DNA of 64,000 nt, from contig JAAMPI010000072.1 in assembly GCA_013054445.1 (NCBI GenBank), forward strand, positions 1-64,000, written 5' to 3'. Numbering within the stretch: the first letter of the stretch is position 1; each line of letters opens with the position of its first letter. Source of the stretch: Cudoniella acicularis (taxonomy: Eukaryota; Ascomycota; Leotiomycetes; Helotiales; Helotiaceae). The notes beneath the pieces were generated by a model. The model searched no databases and was not told where the DNA came from. It worked only from the letters and a program-made list of their open reading frames with translations. The translations under genes and the position numbers were made by a program. This document shows positions 24,341-35,897 of this stretch, one piece after another.

Positions 24341-26455
24341 TTTTAGGCTAGCGCTGCGTGTGCTCGCGGCGTTTCTGAGGAGTAATAATAAAATGTCATT
24401 GTTTGAGTAAGAAGTGTTTGAGTAGAAGAATAGACTGTAGATAATAGTTCAATCCATCTTCCCAGTTAGAGTCAAAAGCAGGCGGTATTCCAAGTTGATA
24501 CACCTTAGTTTGTTTTTTGCTTGGGAAGTTTCTCAATTTCCATACATATCTCATGTCTGACGCCTTTACCTCGTTTCAAAATTCAAGTCGCTATCTTCTT
24601 CAGATTGCAAGTGCAACCCAGTCAACCTAGTCCGTCTTTTACTAAATACTTTCAAAGTCACGAATTATACACATATACAAGCAGTGAATACCACATTCCT
24701 CCTTCAAGTCCCATGATCTCCAACACTCCCATTACTATTTAAGAATCTAAGGTTAAGGCAGAATTTGACACTGGCAGAAAAAAGCGAAAATCGCCCGGAC
24801 GTGTCGATTGGTGTCGGTGAAGACAGCCAAGACAGCATGGACCCCTATTTCTACTGAACCACCACGACTGCGTTATCTGCTTTTGGGCTTTCTATGCGCG
24901 GTCGGCTGTGTTGTGTGTGATACAGTGATGGGAAGTTGAATGCTGTTTTAAGGATTTAGTTGGTTATTCGGATGTTCGTTCGTTCGTTCAGCACATGTCC
25001 GGATTCCTTCACGACTTCGACAGTGAGTCCGCCACTAATCTACTCGATTCGCGAGGTTTGTAAGCGACTCATCTGCGCGCATTAGCTCGGTGGGCGTTAG
25101 TTGAGAGGTATTAGTTAGAGATAGTGGGAAAGAGTTCGACAGGAGTTCCGCCATATCGACCGATTTGTAAGTTAATAGTGGCGGCGGTTCGGGATCAAGA
25201 GACCGCTCGGGAAGTCTTGCGACAGCGTACAACTCGATACGGTATCGCTTCTCTGAGATATCCTCTTGGTCGACGGACTCTAGGTACGTCGCTGGTATGG
25301 CAGAGAAGTAATTGAGCGGGGCGACGCGCGTAGTGTTTTTTATGAAGCGAAGAGAGGTTAGATGTTCATTTCTTGTTTTTATATCTCAGGTCTCATGACG
25401 TCAAGTCAAGACAATCGAGAGAACTATTAAATCAGAAGCGAACGTGGTAGGGTGCGTGGTCTTTTTTTTTCTTTCATTATTTAAGGATTTTCAAGGCAGT
25501 GAAAGGTTTGGATAATGTTTTTGAAAGCGTTGCTAATACCTGCGCATGTTGTGAGCTGTCCTGAGGCTCTCGTAATAGCTTCTTAGAGTGGCGTGAGCTT
25601 GATTTGAATCGTATAATTAATAGAATTTTCGGTGATTTGGTGTGGGTTTTGGGATGTATCTGTGTTTGTATTTTTGCTTGTTTGTTTGTTCGTTTATTAT
25701 GAATCTAAAATAATGAACGAATGAATAGACGAACAAACGAATATACTAGCTGTCGCTCGAAAAGTTTCCATAACGCTGCCCCCAAGTAGGGAATTTTATC
25801 CCAGTCAATAGCCTCAACGTATAATATACCCTCAAGTCAAGCATCCAGACGCGTATCCTTATTTAAATACCTACTCCTTCTAAAGTACAACTTGGATAAT
25901 CCAGGCAATTAGTCGTGATGGTTGACACAATCCAGAAAGACGTATAGCCGCTTTATAAACTCTTGGTGTGCTTTGGAATTTTCTGGGCTATGATTGAATC
26001 GGGTAATTATATGTACTTGAGTTATTCACGGTTACGCTACTTTCCTCGTTGTCTTGTTATATTGAATTTGAACCTTGCGAAGCTGTGCGAGAGTAATTTA
26101 TTTTCTTCTCAGTGAATATTTAAGGATCTTTAAGGCAGGTTCGGGGATAGTGCCGGGCAGAGTGGTGAGAGTGAATTTCCTTTGTCCTTGAAAACGTGCG
26201 GAAGTTCTTGCGAGGTATAAAAGGCAGTGGTCTTGTATTTTCGAGGTAACCTAGTGCAAGGAAGGGTATCTAGGAAAAAATGGAGGATCCAAATAGTAGA
26301 AGACAAACTTGATTGGGCTTTATGGCCTCTGTTTGGCCTTCAACCGCATTAGAGAATCAATAGTCGCACAGACGACTTCCGAACTGTGGTCAACAAGGGC
26401 AATCTTCCCTGTTTATCTCAAGTTTCTCTATTGGAATTGTGACGAGTTACGTACA
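24341..26455. other. intergenic, 2.1 kb, repeat-bearing
   Basis: No coding frame is supported. The sequence ATTTAAGGATTTTCAAGGCAG at about 25481 recurs with small changes at about 26117, each after a TC-rich tract, so a short block was probably duplicated. GTTC and GTTT tetranucleotide runs occur near 24975 and 25680. Confidence 0.4.
25679..25742. repeat. imperfect inverted repeat (GTTT/GTTC-rich hairpin)
   Basis: The arm at about 25679-25697 (TGTTTGTTCGTTTATT) is nearly complementary to the arm at about 25724-25742 (AATAGACGAACAAACGA), with a spacer of roughly 26 bp. It would fold as a hairpin in single-stranded form. It may be simple-sequence drift. Confidence 0.55.
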
Positions 26456-26785
26456 ATGTCAAATACTTCGACAAAAAATGGCGCGCACACATGCTTGAGC
26501 GTTGGCTCGCCCTCCTACGCTGTCCAAGACGAAGGCGAGGAGGATTCAACTCGGTCTGACACATCCTTGGACATCGCCGACTATAATGGCACACCGTTCG
26601 CCTTCGGACAGACACTTGACTATTACAGCAAGAAGGGAGCTCCACCACCTCCCCCGTCCAAAGAAGACTCCGTCCCTACTCCACGCAAGGCATATAAGCC
26701 GAACACTAACCAGCCTTCACTGATGCTTCAAAACAAGATGCTAATGGCAATAGTTGCGGCCCTGATCCAGTGGGCAGTTAGTTGA
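26456..26785 (+). CDS. hypothetical small protein (109 aa), low confidence
   Basis: An open frame runs from MSNTSTKN with an acidic, Ser/Asp-rich middle (DEGEEDSTRSDTSLDIADYN), a proline run (KKGAPPPPPSKEDS) and a hydrophobic C-terminal helix (KMLMAIVAALIQWAVS) that could be a tail anchor. The composition is more protein-like than in neighbouring random frames. No family is recognised and no intron is needed. The frame is open further upstream to about 26309 without a better start. A C-terminal hydrophobic segment without a signal peptide would suit a tail-anchored membrane protein, but expression is unknown. Confidence 0.35.
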   Translation: MSNTSTKNGAHTCLSVGSPSYAVQDEGEEDSTRSDTSLDIADYNGTPFAFGQTLDYYSKKGAPPPPPSKEDSVPTPRKAYKPNTNQPSLMLQNKMLMAIVAALIQWAVS

Positions 26786-28121
26786 CTCTTCACTTGCAGT
26801 TTTTTTAAAGTTTGAGCGGGGAAACAATGTGCCATTATTTTTAAGATACGTTCGTTTTATTCATTCTTTCCTTCGGCAGTCTGAAATAATTTTTCCTAGT
26901 AGTAGAGAATTTTATTAGTAAACTTCCAAAACAACTTAAAAGGGGAGAAGTCTTTCCTACCGTTTGATACGGACTCATTTCTCATTCCCTTACTCGTAAA
27001 ACTCAATCACTTCCACAGTGTGTTTCTGGTATTTTCTTACTCGAACCCGGCCTTATATGCGCGTGCGGCGATGTCTGGTAAAGGCGATGGTGGGTTAAGT
27101 AGTAGAAGGAAAGAAGCATTGATATAACAAATAAATAGTGGATTTTCTTTCTGTAGTGGGGGAGGGTATTCACTTCTGAAGTTCTGAAGGGGAATTGATT
27201 TTTCACTAGATGCGGAGCTATTGGTTGCATTTGGGGGACAGCTTTAAGAACTCTTGAGGCTATAAATATATCTCTTAAGGCAGAATTGTATATCTGTATA
27301 GTTCTTCGACACTTTTTAACAATCAGGATGTCTTAGAGAGTGCGATGCGGTTGGAGCTTGCGATGTTGGGAGTGTTCGAGATTTTAGGTCTACGAGGTTG
27401 AAGTTGTACATACCGGTTTGTTCAAGAGTGCTTGCCACTGCTTGGTGTAGGCAATCTGATACTTAATTTTGAACTCTTTTAAAGTTAATCTCTCTTTCGT
27501 TCGTTCATTTGCCTATTTAGATTTTTCCCTCGCAGTGGTAAGCGTTGTAAACGAACTTAGCGAGATGGGAAATTCTACAAAATAAATAAATAAACAGTGT
27601 TCTTACTCATATAATTCTATATATTGAGGGGAGGTGTCAAGTATAAATTTTCCATGAGTTAGAGGAATTAAAACCGGTGACGTTGAGCTAAAAAGGGGAA
27701 AGATACGCAGTGACTTGTGGATTGACGAAGTCGATTAGCTTGTCTCTATTCTGAAGTAGAGAAGAAGGGGAGGGAATATACCATTGCCAAGCTTACGTGA
27801 GAATGTCTTCCCGACTGCCCAGGAAATAGTTTCCTATCTCGTGAGGAAATTTCAAGGGACCTCGTTCGTCTTTGTTTCTCCGAATATCTGCTTAGATATT
27901 TTGTTGATTCTTTTACAAGGCTGAGGCTTTTGCCACACCTGTTTTATTTAAGTTGATAGGTCTAGACCTCCTTCTGGAGAGACAGGGATGTCCCTATCTC
28001 GTGGCCGTGCAGATATCAGGCACCCCATTTCTTAACGCCCTACGAAACATAAAACATCAAACATCAAACTCGTAGATCTTACTAGCTAAAATTCTACCAA
28101 CTTCCTCAGACCGCTAGCGAA
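26786..28121. other. intergenic, no gene seen
   Basis: AT-rich stretches and no supported coding frame. The final 100 bp probably include the HET gene leader. Confidence 0.4.
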
Positions 28122-30600
28122 ATGTTTTGTCGAATATTGTTCTCGCTTATTCAGTTTAAAACAAAAAGCAGAGCCATAATGAAGCCACCTGAGCGACGCC
28201 TACATGGTACTTCAATTGGCGCTGATCGAAACCTACCTCGATTACAACTCGAATTCGACAATGGTTCTCCGAGAAAGAGGCCAAAATTCGAAGTTTACGA
28301 GGATGCAAGAGACATTTTTACACCGCGCGTCCTCTGGTGGCAAGTTCCAGTTGGTCGAGAGGGGTTAAAGACTGGAGTTACCCATTCACCGGGCGCAAAG
28401 TGTCAGATCTGCGCTATGATATTCAGCAACGTCTCGTCTTCGTTCGTTAAAAGTCTACATGAAAATCAAAATGATCACAAAAAGGCATTGTCGTTTGTTT
28501 ATCAATTGAAGGGCAGTGGTTCGCAGGACCAAAACCCTGGAACAGTCCTCTCTGTATGGATTTCTGTGGGGAGTAGACTACTGCCTATGATCCAACTAGC
28601 AATCACCTCTAATGAGTGTAAGTATTTTGTTCTCACTTGGGGAATTTATTCGATTAATAAGATTTTCAGACAGGATCCCTCGCGCACCCCCAAGGGCACC
28701 CCCCAAAGCGCGCCCATGGCTCAAGAGGATCTCAACTTTTATAGAAAAGCCTGTGGATTTAACGACAACAAGCTCTTCTGAGGCACTTGACTTGGCAGCA
28801 TCATGGATCCGACAATGCAACCAGTCTCACGAAAATTGTTGGCAACTAAGGCAAACAAAACCGGTTTTTACGCAGCAGACTGATCTAAACCAAAAGCAAA
28901 CATATTCACTTCCTACACGCCTGATTGATATTGGAAGAATAGATGGTGAACTGAAACCCCGTTTATGCATTCCTAGCAAAACCGCCAAACCCGTTCCCTA
29001 TATAACACTTAGTTACCGTTGGGGACCATCCCCTGCAGTACTATTGACGCAAGAGTCGTTGCCCAAACTGCGGGAAAAGATCCCTATCCATCTTCTTCCG
29101 AAGAGCAATCAGGACGCCATCCGAATCACGCGCTTTCTAGGCCTTCGCTATCTCTGGATTGATGCCTTGTGTATCATTCAAGATTTGGAGAGCGATTGGA
29201 ATATCGAATCGGCGAGGATGGGAGATATATATAAGAACTCATACTGTACTATTTCAGCATCCATTGGGGGAGAAGAAGGATGTTTCGTTGAGCGCCAACC
29301 CTTCCAAGTTAATTTCCGACCAAGTCTGCCTGGCCGTCAGATCGCTACCCCGGAAAAATCGCCCATTGGAACAACCGCAGCCCAATCATCAGTTTTACAG
29401 GATCTTACATCTTCGAAAACTCTCGGGGCTAGAAAACCTTCTGGATCGGATGACGATAGTCTGTTATTTGATTTCCATCCAAGTCTGCCTGGCCTCAAAA
29501 ATAACACTCTGGGTCACCTTTCGACTGCAATTTCCGCAGGCCAGCCATCAAACATCCAAAACATCACATCCTCGAATGTTTTAAGGGTCGACAGATCTTC
29601 AGAATCCGATAACGAAAGTCTTTTATTGACCATTCGAGCCATTCCAAACAATCCCAATCTTTGGGCCACCGAAGTGGACGCCAGCCCCTTGAGCCGACGA
29701 GCATGGACCTTCCAAGAACGACTTCTATCCCGACGAATTCTCCATTTTACAAGGAGCCAAGTCTTCTGGGAATGCTCAATAAGTAAGGCCTCCGAGACTT
29801 TTCCGCAACTTATGCCTAAGAACCCCGATTATATTTTGCAGAAAGAAAATCACCGTCAGCGTATAACATCCCTATTGGATGGAACTTTAACTTTTGAGCC
29901 GTTTCGGGAACATTGGGATGAAATTGTTGAGTTCTATACCGATACGATATCGACTCGACCTGAGGATAAACTCGTTGCGATATCTGGCTTGGCGAAGGAA
30001 ATACTTGGAGACTCTAACGATTCTTACTATGCTGGTCTTTGGGGGAAAGACTTCGCAAGGACTTCATTGTGGTATTTACAAACTCCACAGAAGGCTCGTC
30101 TCAAGGACTACAGAGCACCCTCATGGTCATGGGCGTCAGTTGAAGGTAAAGCCGGCCATCTCGCAAGCGATTCCGCTGATAATACTTCAACTCCAATATC
30201 GCAAGTGCGAGCAATTCAAACAATAGGCATCGACGGTTCGCGCTGCTCAACAGGCCAACTCAAAGACGGCTTCTGTCGTATCTTAGGACCGCTGAGAAAA
30301 TGTGTTCGCTATGAAAAAAGGGGACCAACTCACCGTTTGATTTTGGATGAAATGGTTTCAAGTCATGCTAATGATGTGGATTTCTTTCCTGATGTGTTTT
30401 TCAAAGAAATGCCCGCGAGGTTGGCTTGCCTGCCTATGTTGTATACATCGTGTGCTTTTATTTCTGGGTTGGTTGTAGAGCCTACGGGTAAGTACTCGGA
30501 TGAGTATCGTCGTGTGGGAGCTTTTCGTATTGATGCTGAGAGTGGTGAAAGGTTGTTTGAAGATCTCGGAGTCGAGATTGTGGAAGTTACTATTATATGA
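28122..30600 (+). CDS. HET-domain (heterokaryon incompatibility) protein (808 aa)
   Basis: Two exons, 28122-28617 and 28670-30600, with a 52-bp intron (GTAAGT, TTTTCAG). The HET domain begins at YITLSYRWG (residues 276-284) and continues through SNQDAIRITRFLGLRYLWID, ALCIIQD and MGDIYKNSYCTISAS; the second core block is PLSRRAWTFQERLLSRRILH. HET proteins trigger cell death in incompatible fusions and are numerous and fast-evolving in filamentous fungi. Here a 53-residue unit beginning F-R/H-PSLPG is duplicated head to tail (29314-29472 and 29473-29631), splitting the usual HET domain between its two core blocks. A WSWASVEG motif near 30120-30150 is typical of the post-HET region. A second ATG at 28179 (MKPPERRL) is an alternative start that would give 789 residues. 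Confidence 0.88.
29314..29631 (+). repeat. two tandem 159-bp coding repeats inside the HET gene
   Basis: Both units are exactly 53 codons. Shared anchors are the start (F-R-P-S-L-P-G and F-H-P-S-L-P-G), the middle (AQSSVLQDLTSS and GQPSNIQNITSS) and the end (SDDDSLLF and SDNESLLL). The nucleotide sequence CCAAGTCTGCCTGGCC is identical in both. Confidence 0.85.
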
Positions 30601-33600
30601 TATAATGCCACGAGGGAAAATGATAATGAAGTCGATACTCCATCTTGTCGACGTATGAATACCCATTTAACCTGTTTTTATCAAACGTACAGATTCATTT
30701 CAGTGCTCTCTCCCTCTCCAACTCACTCACACTCCTCCGCCTCCTCGCCATTTTAGGAATCTTTTCTGGCCAGTAAATCTCACTTGATTGGCATGACGCA
30801 ATGAACACTAGAGTGCAGATCACAAAATGCTTCAAATGGAAATGTGAAGGTATATATGTAATTTTTTTCCCCCCGGCTTATCTCGTCCACGTAAGAACCA
30901 AAATTAAAAACTGAGTGTTTGTTGAGATTGATTGTAACGCACCGAACGATGAAGTTAAACAAATTTTCAAGCTACCGCATCCCATAAAATGCAGACGCGC
31001 ATTAGTTCAATCCTGTTGAGCGTAAAAACCAAAACGGTTCAACATGCTGTGCTTTGCAGTATATTGAAGTTCAAGACGCCAACGACCCCGCTTTTCACGT
31101 GCTTCCCTCATTCAGGGGCTCAGGAGTTCAGGGGTAGCGACCACGATGGTATTTCTAAAAACCAAATCGCATTTCCGTAATTACATCCATACTGGTTTCT
31201 TGTACGATTTCGCAATTCTAGACTGTAGTGAGCAATTAGAGTCTTCCTCTTCTAGATATAAATGATTATCGTGGTCGAAGTCATGCAATCACACAAAACA
31301 CTTAAAACTTATTGAATTATAATTAATATGTTAAAGAATTATTTAGATTAATTAAATTAAGTAAATGTTCTTAATTAATAGTTTAATAAATAAAGATTTT
31401 TATATTAATAAAATTAACTAAAGTTATAGAAAGTATAGAAAACATAGAAAACATAAAAAACATAATATAGGAATAGATATTAAGGCTATCTCTATTGTGT
31501 TTATTTCGGCGTGTATCGTGATTTTAGGCCGGTTCGGTCAAGCCTGCATTCAGCACCAGAGGTAAGTCGATGCCTAAGGCCTGGAATCACTAAGCGAGAT
31601 TCTAAAAAAAAATTTACCGAAAAAAAGTGGCATTCTGAGCGATACTCAGGGACATGAACTCTTTAGAGATGATAAGAACTCTCTGACCTATTTGATATTA
31701 GTATGATTATAGGAAAAGGGAGTAGGGTAAACATACGGGGAGTCGAACCCCGATCTCCCGCGGCTTGACATAGAGTATGACAAGCGGAAATCATGACCGT
31801 TAGACCATCAAAGACGTTTTTCGTGATTTTTGGGAGATTCTCGCTATTTTGCTACTTATAGAAATAAAATACGAGTTAGGTACGGGGTATTGAAATCCGG
31901 CCATTTTGCTAAGCGAGACCTTGTAAAATCGTTACCTAACATTAAAGAAATCAAAATAAAATATCACGATATTTTATCCGCATAAAACCACAAGCAGAAG
32001 ATATTTTAGCTTCTTCACTGTCTCATTAACTAGACTTTATAGTATTCGGGAGTTGTGTCGTTACAATACGTAATTTTCAAAACTGGGAGATTTTGGTGTT
32101 CTCGGTGTTCTTACGAGCCTGGTTAGCTAAGTCTGCTTTTTCAGGCTACTTTTAAGTGATTTCTAGGCGTCGTGACCCCGCTTTCAGGCTTTCGAAAACG
32201 AAAGCTATCGCGATCACTTAAATGTTATAAAATAACTAAGTATAATTATAGTATAGAAAATAAGTAATCGTGAGTTTTAGAAGGTAAAGATACTTTTTAA
32301 TAACTAGCTTTTAAAAGCTTACGACTTTTGATTTTTGATTTATAAGCGTTGATTTCTAAGATGTAGAAGCTTCTAGTAACTACACTTGTAGTATATATAG
32401 TCCGCTCATTCCTTTGTAGATAGATAAGTCTTTTAAGTCAAAATCATATTATTATTCTATATACTTGAATCTCTCTCGACCTAACAGTCGACTCTTCTTC
32501 CGCCATCTACCTTAGCCGCCTACCGACGACTATATAGATATATCTTCTATATACTATATACCGCGTACTACGGCTGTATACCCTTACCTCCAACAGATAT
32601 TAGTAATCTTGCTAATAAATCAGTGACGATTATGTGTAAAGAATATAATCCCACAAAAGATCATCAGGAAGAAAATCACTTCGATTTAATTATTAGATTT
32701 CTAGCGGTGTATTTCTAACTCAATATACACGATATTTTTAAGAAATATCCACTGCCTGCCCGTTGATATGCAAAAAAAGGCGAAGAATAATACTGTAAAA
32801 TCTTTCATTAGGTACTGATGTGTTCTTTTTCTTTTTTCTTTTTTTCAATTACAATAAGTAATCTTTAAGAACAAAAACAACCACAAATTATAATTCAAGG
32901 AGGGATATTTAGAAAGGTAAAGGTACCCATAAAAGAAGAGGGCCTCACAGTAGAAGAGACACTCATAGAATAAGAGGGATTCATGACAGTCGAAGAATTC
33001 ACACAAAGAAAACGCTGCCTCGCTCGCCTACCCCTTTACTCGAATTACGCTGCTGTCGCACTTACTTTTTCTTTCTTGCCTCACTAAGCACACTTCTCAA
33101 AATCCCATAGATACACTCATTCTCCATCTTCGCCGCAAATTCTTAAATATCAGTGATTTTCACCATTCGTGAGTTTTTAAGCAAGAAATACAGCATCTTA
33201 AAAAAAAAGGGGGTGGGTACGAGCTCACTTCAAAACCTTTCCAAATTACCCCACCACAACTCAAAAGTATTTTTACAACATCATCTCCCCAATTCCACTC
33301 CTACACAATATAAAAACATATATACTTGAAAACCGAGTCGGACAATTTTCCGGCTCCTCGGAAAATTTAAGCTGGTGCCTGTCGGCACTGCGGCAACTAT
33401 CCTTAATATCGCTGGCTATGCACCCCTCCAAAAAAAAACAACGAACAACAACCTCAAATTGACGAACCACAAAACTCAAATCCGATATTCAGGCATCTTC
33501 GCAGCCCCAATATGTCGAGATATCCTCTTTCAGCCTTATGTTCCCGGGATTGTGGGGAGGTGAAGTAAGCATATATATATATAATAGGAAATCCCCTTCT

Positions 33601-33705
33601 GGCCCCACATCGTCGTGAGTTAGGAGCATCTTCACTGCTTTGTGTCCAATTGAGAGGTTTTTCTTGAGCTAAAGTCGAACAGCGAAGCGTGCTCTTTTCT
33701 TCAAG
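30601..33705. other. AT-rich, RIP-like gene-free block
   Basis: About 3.1 kb with no coding frame. The 31280-31470 and 32220-32470 parts are extremely AT-rich with many TA steps, the appearance of RIP-mutated repeat remnants. A tRNA-like relic is embedded at 31729-31814. The stretch 33575-33590 is a short (AT)n run. The last 150 bp are the leader of the gene at 33706. Confidence 0.5.
31729..31814 (-). tRNA. tRNA-Asp(GTC)-like relic with possible intron, degraded acceptor stem
   Basis: Read on the minus strand this has a perfect pol III A box (TGGTCTAACGG) and B box (GGTTCGACTCC), a good T arm (CGGGG/CCCCG), and an anticodon arm TCCGC/GCGGG. The loop reads T-T-G-T-C-A, giving GTC (Asp). Between position 37 and the 3' anticodon arm there are 15 extra bases, the canonical site of tRNA introns. 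The acceptor strands (TCTTTGA and TATGTTT) do not pair, so it is probably a pseudogene or the head of a tRNA-derived SINE rather than a working tRNA. Confidence 0.5.
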
Positions 33706-34626
33706 ATGCGTTACTCCCTCTCCGCACTCTCGGTTCTCCCCTTCCTGGGAAACCTCGCCTCAGCAGCGGTCATTCTCCCCCGCCAATCCACCGCCACTTC
33801 ACTCTACAAATTCTCCCCGAGTCTTCGAGCTGAAAACATAGCTGTACGCCCCAACGGCCAACTCCTAATCACGACAATCGACGCACCAGACCTCTGGACC
33901 GTTGACCCTACCACAAAAAAAGGCAGCAAACTCCTCACATTTCCCAACACCCTCTCCTCAGCCGGAATCACCGAACTCACACCCGACGTCTACGCCGTCG
34001 TTACAGGAAATCTGACCTCGAGCTTTGCAAACAAAGGCGGCTGGGAGATATGGAAAGTCGACCTCACGGACTCAACTCCAAAAACATCTGTCTTGAAAGT
34101 GTTTTCTGATGCAGGCATGTTTAATGGCCTCACGTCACTAGATAATAACACGCTTCTCATCCCGGACGCTACAAAAGGCACCGTGATAAAACTCACCGTT
34201 TCAACACTCGACTCCAGCGTCGCCATCAAAGACGCCAGCATGCTTCCCCCATCCGGCAGCACAGGGTTCTCCATGGGCATCGATGGGTGTCGGTACAATT
34301 CTGGCTTTTTATGGTGGACCAACATCTTCAAGAACACTTTCAGCAAAGTAGCCATGGATGCTACTGGAAAGGCGACTGGGACTGTAACGCAGGTATTCAG
34401 TGATTCAGGGTCAAACCCGGATGATTTTTGCTTTTCGGCAGATGGGACGCCGTATGTGGCGCTTGGAAAGGGGAGTTTGGCGAAGTTTGATGATAAGGGG
34501 AAGATGAGTACTGTGGCTAGTGTGGCGAGCGCGACGGCTTGTGCGTTTGGGAGGGGGGAGAAGGATAAGAATACTGTTTATGTTACGAGTAGTGGTGGCT
34601 CGGTTTTTGCGGTAGCTTTGAGTTAA
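33706..34626 (+). CDS. secreted beta-propeller (SMP-30/NHL-like) protein (306 aa)
   Basis: Intronless. The signal peptide MRYSLSALSVLPFLGNLASA is followed by AVILPRQ, which ends in a probable processing dipeptide. Repeated blade-like motifs follow: ENIAVRPNGQLLITTIDAPD, LWTVDPTTKKGSKLLTFPN, MFNGLTSLDNNTLLIPDATK, GIDGCRYNSGFLWWTNIFK and DDFCFSADGTPYVALGKGS. The pattern matches six-bladed calcium-dependent lactonase-like propellers common among secreted fungal proteins of unknown substrate. The Cys pairs are few. I see no clear lactonase active-site set (Glu, Asn, Asp) that I could place with confidence, so an enzymatic role is unproven. The codon bias toward C-ending codons in the first half is typical of well-expressed fungal genes. 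Confidence 0.8.
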   Translation: MRYSLSALSVLPFLGNLASAAVILPRQSTATSLYKFSPSLRAENIAVRPNGQLLITTIDAPDLWTVDPTTKKGSKLLTFPNTLSSAGITELTPDVYAVVTGNLTSSFANKGGWEIWKVDLTDSTPKTSVLKVFSDAGMFNGLTSLDNNTLLIPDATKGTVIKLTVSTLDSSVAIKDASMLPPSGSTGFSMGIDGCRYNSGFLWWTNIFKNTFSKVAMDATGKATGTVTQVFSDSGSNPDDFCFSADGTPYVALGKGSLAKFDDKGKMSTVASVASATACAFGRGEKDKNTVYVTSSGGSVFAVALS

Positions 34627-34809
34627 AGAGGAGGGAGTGTGGGGTAGTGAGTGGTTTTGAGATGAGAGAGGATGTGGATAGGAGGCTGTATATAGTTTGA
34701 ATGAAGGGTTAAATATTACGGTGTATGATTCCTCTATGGTTGCAGTGCTCGTCAGTAGTGGCAAAGTTACCTTCGAGAAATAACCAAGGGCCGCAGAACG
34801 ATGTCTCAA

Positions 34810-35004
34810 CTAACTACTATTATCATCAGAAGACTTTATCCCCTTTCGAATATCCCTGACCGTCTCCTCCAAGCCAAGAGCACAATGCACCTCCAACCCA
34901 AGATCTAAAGACCTCTGCTCTTCAGTAGCGCCCAGCACACCAAACTTTAGCCTTGTAGCACCTAGGTTCTCCAGTGGCTGTGCACCCGTATAATATCCCT
35001 GCAT
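34810..35004 (-). pseudogene. C-terminal fragment resembling an NAD(P)-epimerase/reductase
   Basis: The minus-strand frame has YYTGAQPLENLGATRLKFGV and then LGLEVHCALGLEETVRDIRK followed by a stop. The last part looks like the end of NAD-dependent epimerase or dihydroflavonol-reductase proteins (a helix with LEETVRDT). No Rossmann motif or other exon was found upstream on that strand, where the sequence turns AT-rich. It is probably a leftover fragment. Family assignment rests on one short motif. Confidence 0.25.
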
Positions 35005-35897
35005 CAGTATCTAGATCCGGGTTGCGAGATGCCGCTACGATACTGAAGATCGAGGAGCTCGATGCGAAGTACGGCATAGATTTTAAGCCATGAAACCGTA
35101 GGTGTCAAAATGAATAATTATATAATGAAATAATAGGATAGAATAACAAGAACAAAGATAATATAGCCATCTATAATTAAATAAAATAGATTAAATGCGC
35201 TCTCAAAAAGTAGTACCGTCTTGGAACTGTTTTTCTGGGAGTTTAGACAACCGCCCGGTATAAATATAGATATTGCTAATTTTCTCGGATCATAGTTCCT
35301 TGACCGGTTATTTCTTGAGAAGCTCCTTCTTTAAAAGTTGCTTCTTGAAAGGTTCCTTCTTAAAGGGCGCTTCCTGTATTATAACTTCGGTGGCTGATTG
35401 CTTCATTCCGGGGCCTTGCGTTACCGGAGCTGGAGCTGGAGCTGTAGTTGCCGTTGACGGGACGGAGGCCAAGGGAGAAGGAGATTCATGAAGTGGAAGT
35501 TATTAAAGGCTAGCTGAGGCACCCGCAGCAGGACAGCAACCTAGAGAAACCGTAGTAATTGGTCTCTTTTCGCGTCCTTTCGTAATGTTTCGCTTTATAA
35601 AGGTGAGTGGTTTTGCTCCTGTGAGGTATTCTTACTAAGGTACCCTATGTAGGTTGGATATCGGGTGCGGCCCTTAACAAAAACCTACCCGAGTACAGTA
35701 AATCAATAGAAAATGTGAAAATATTGAGAAGCATATTGAACACATGTACGGGTGGACGCGAAGAAACGCGAACAAGGGTTACACCAAAGCCTTAGACACG
35801 TCTCCCCCGACATGCTTAAAATACGCTCATATCTCACACTTGTGTTCGCAAAATCTTTTTCTTGCATTCAATCGTTTGATCATATAATTCTTTCACG
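35005..35897. other. intergenic with a small repetitive coding relic on the minus strand
   Basis: AT-rich to about 35200. On the minus strand 35308-35501 is an open frame. It has an Ala/Pro/Thr-rich segment (TATTAPAPAPVTQGP) and then four degenerate 15-bp units encoding E-A-P-F-K-K, E-P-F-K-K, Q-L-L-K-K and E-L-L-K-K before a stop. It could be the last exon of a lost gene. Nothing else is supported. Confidence 0.3.
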
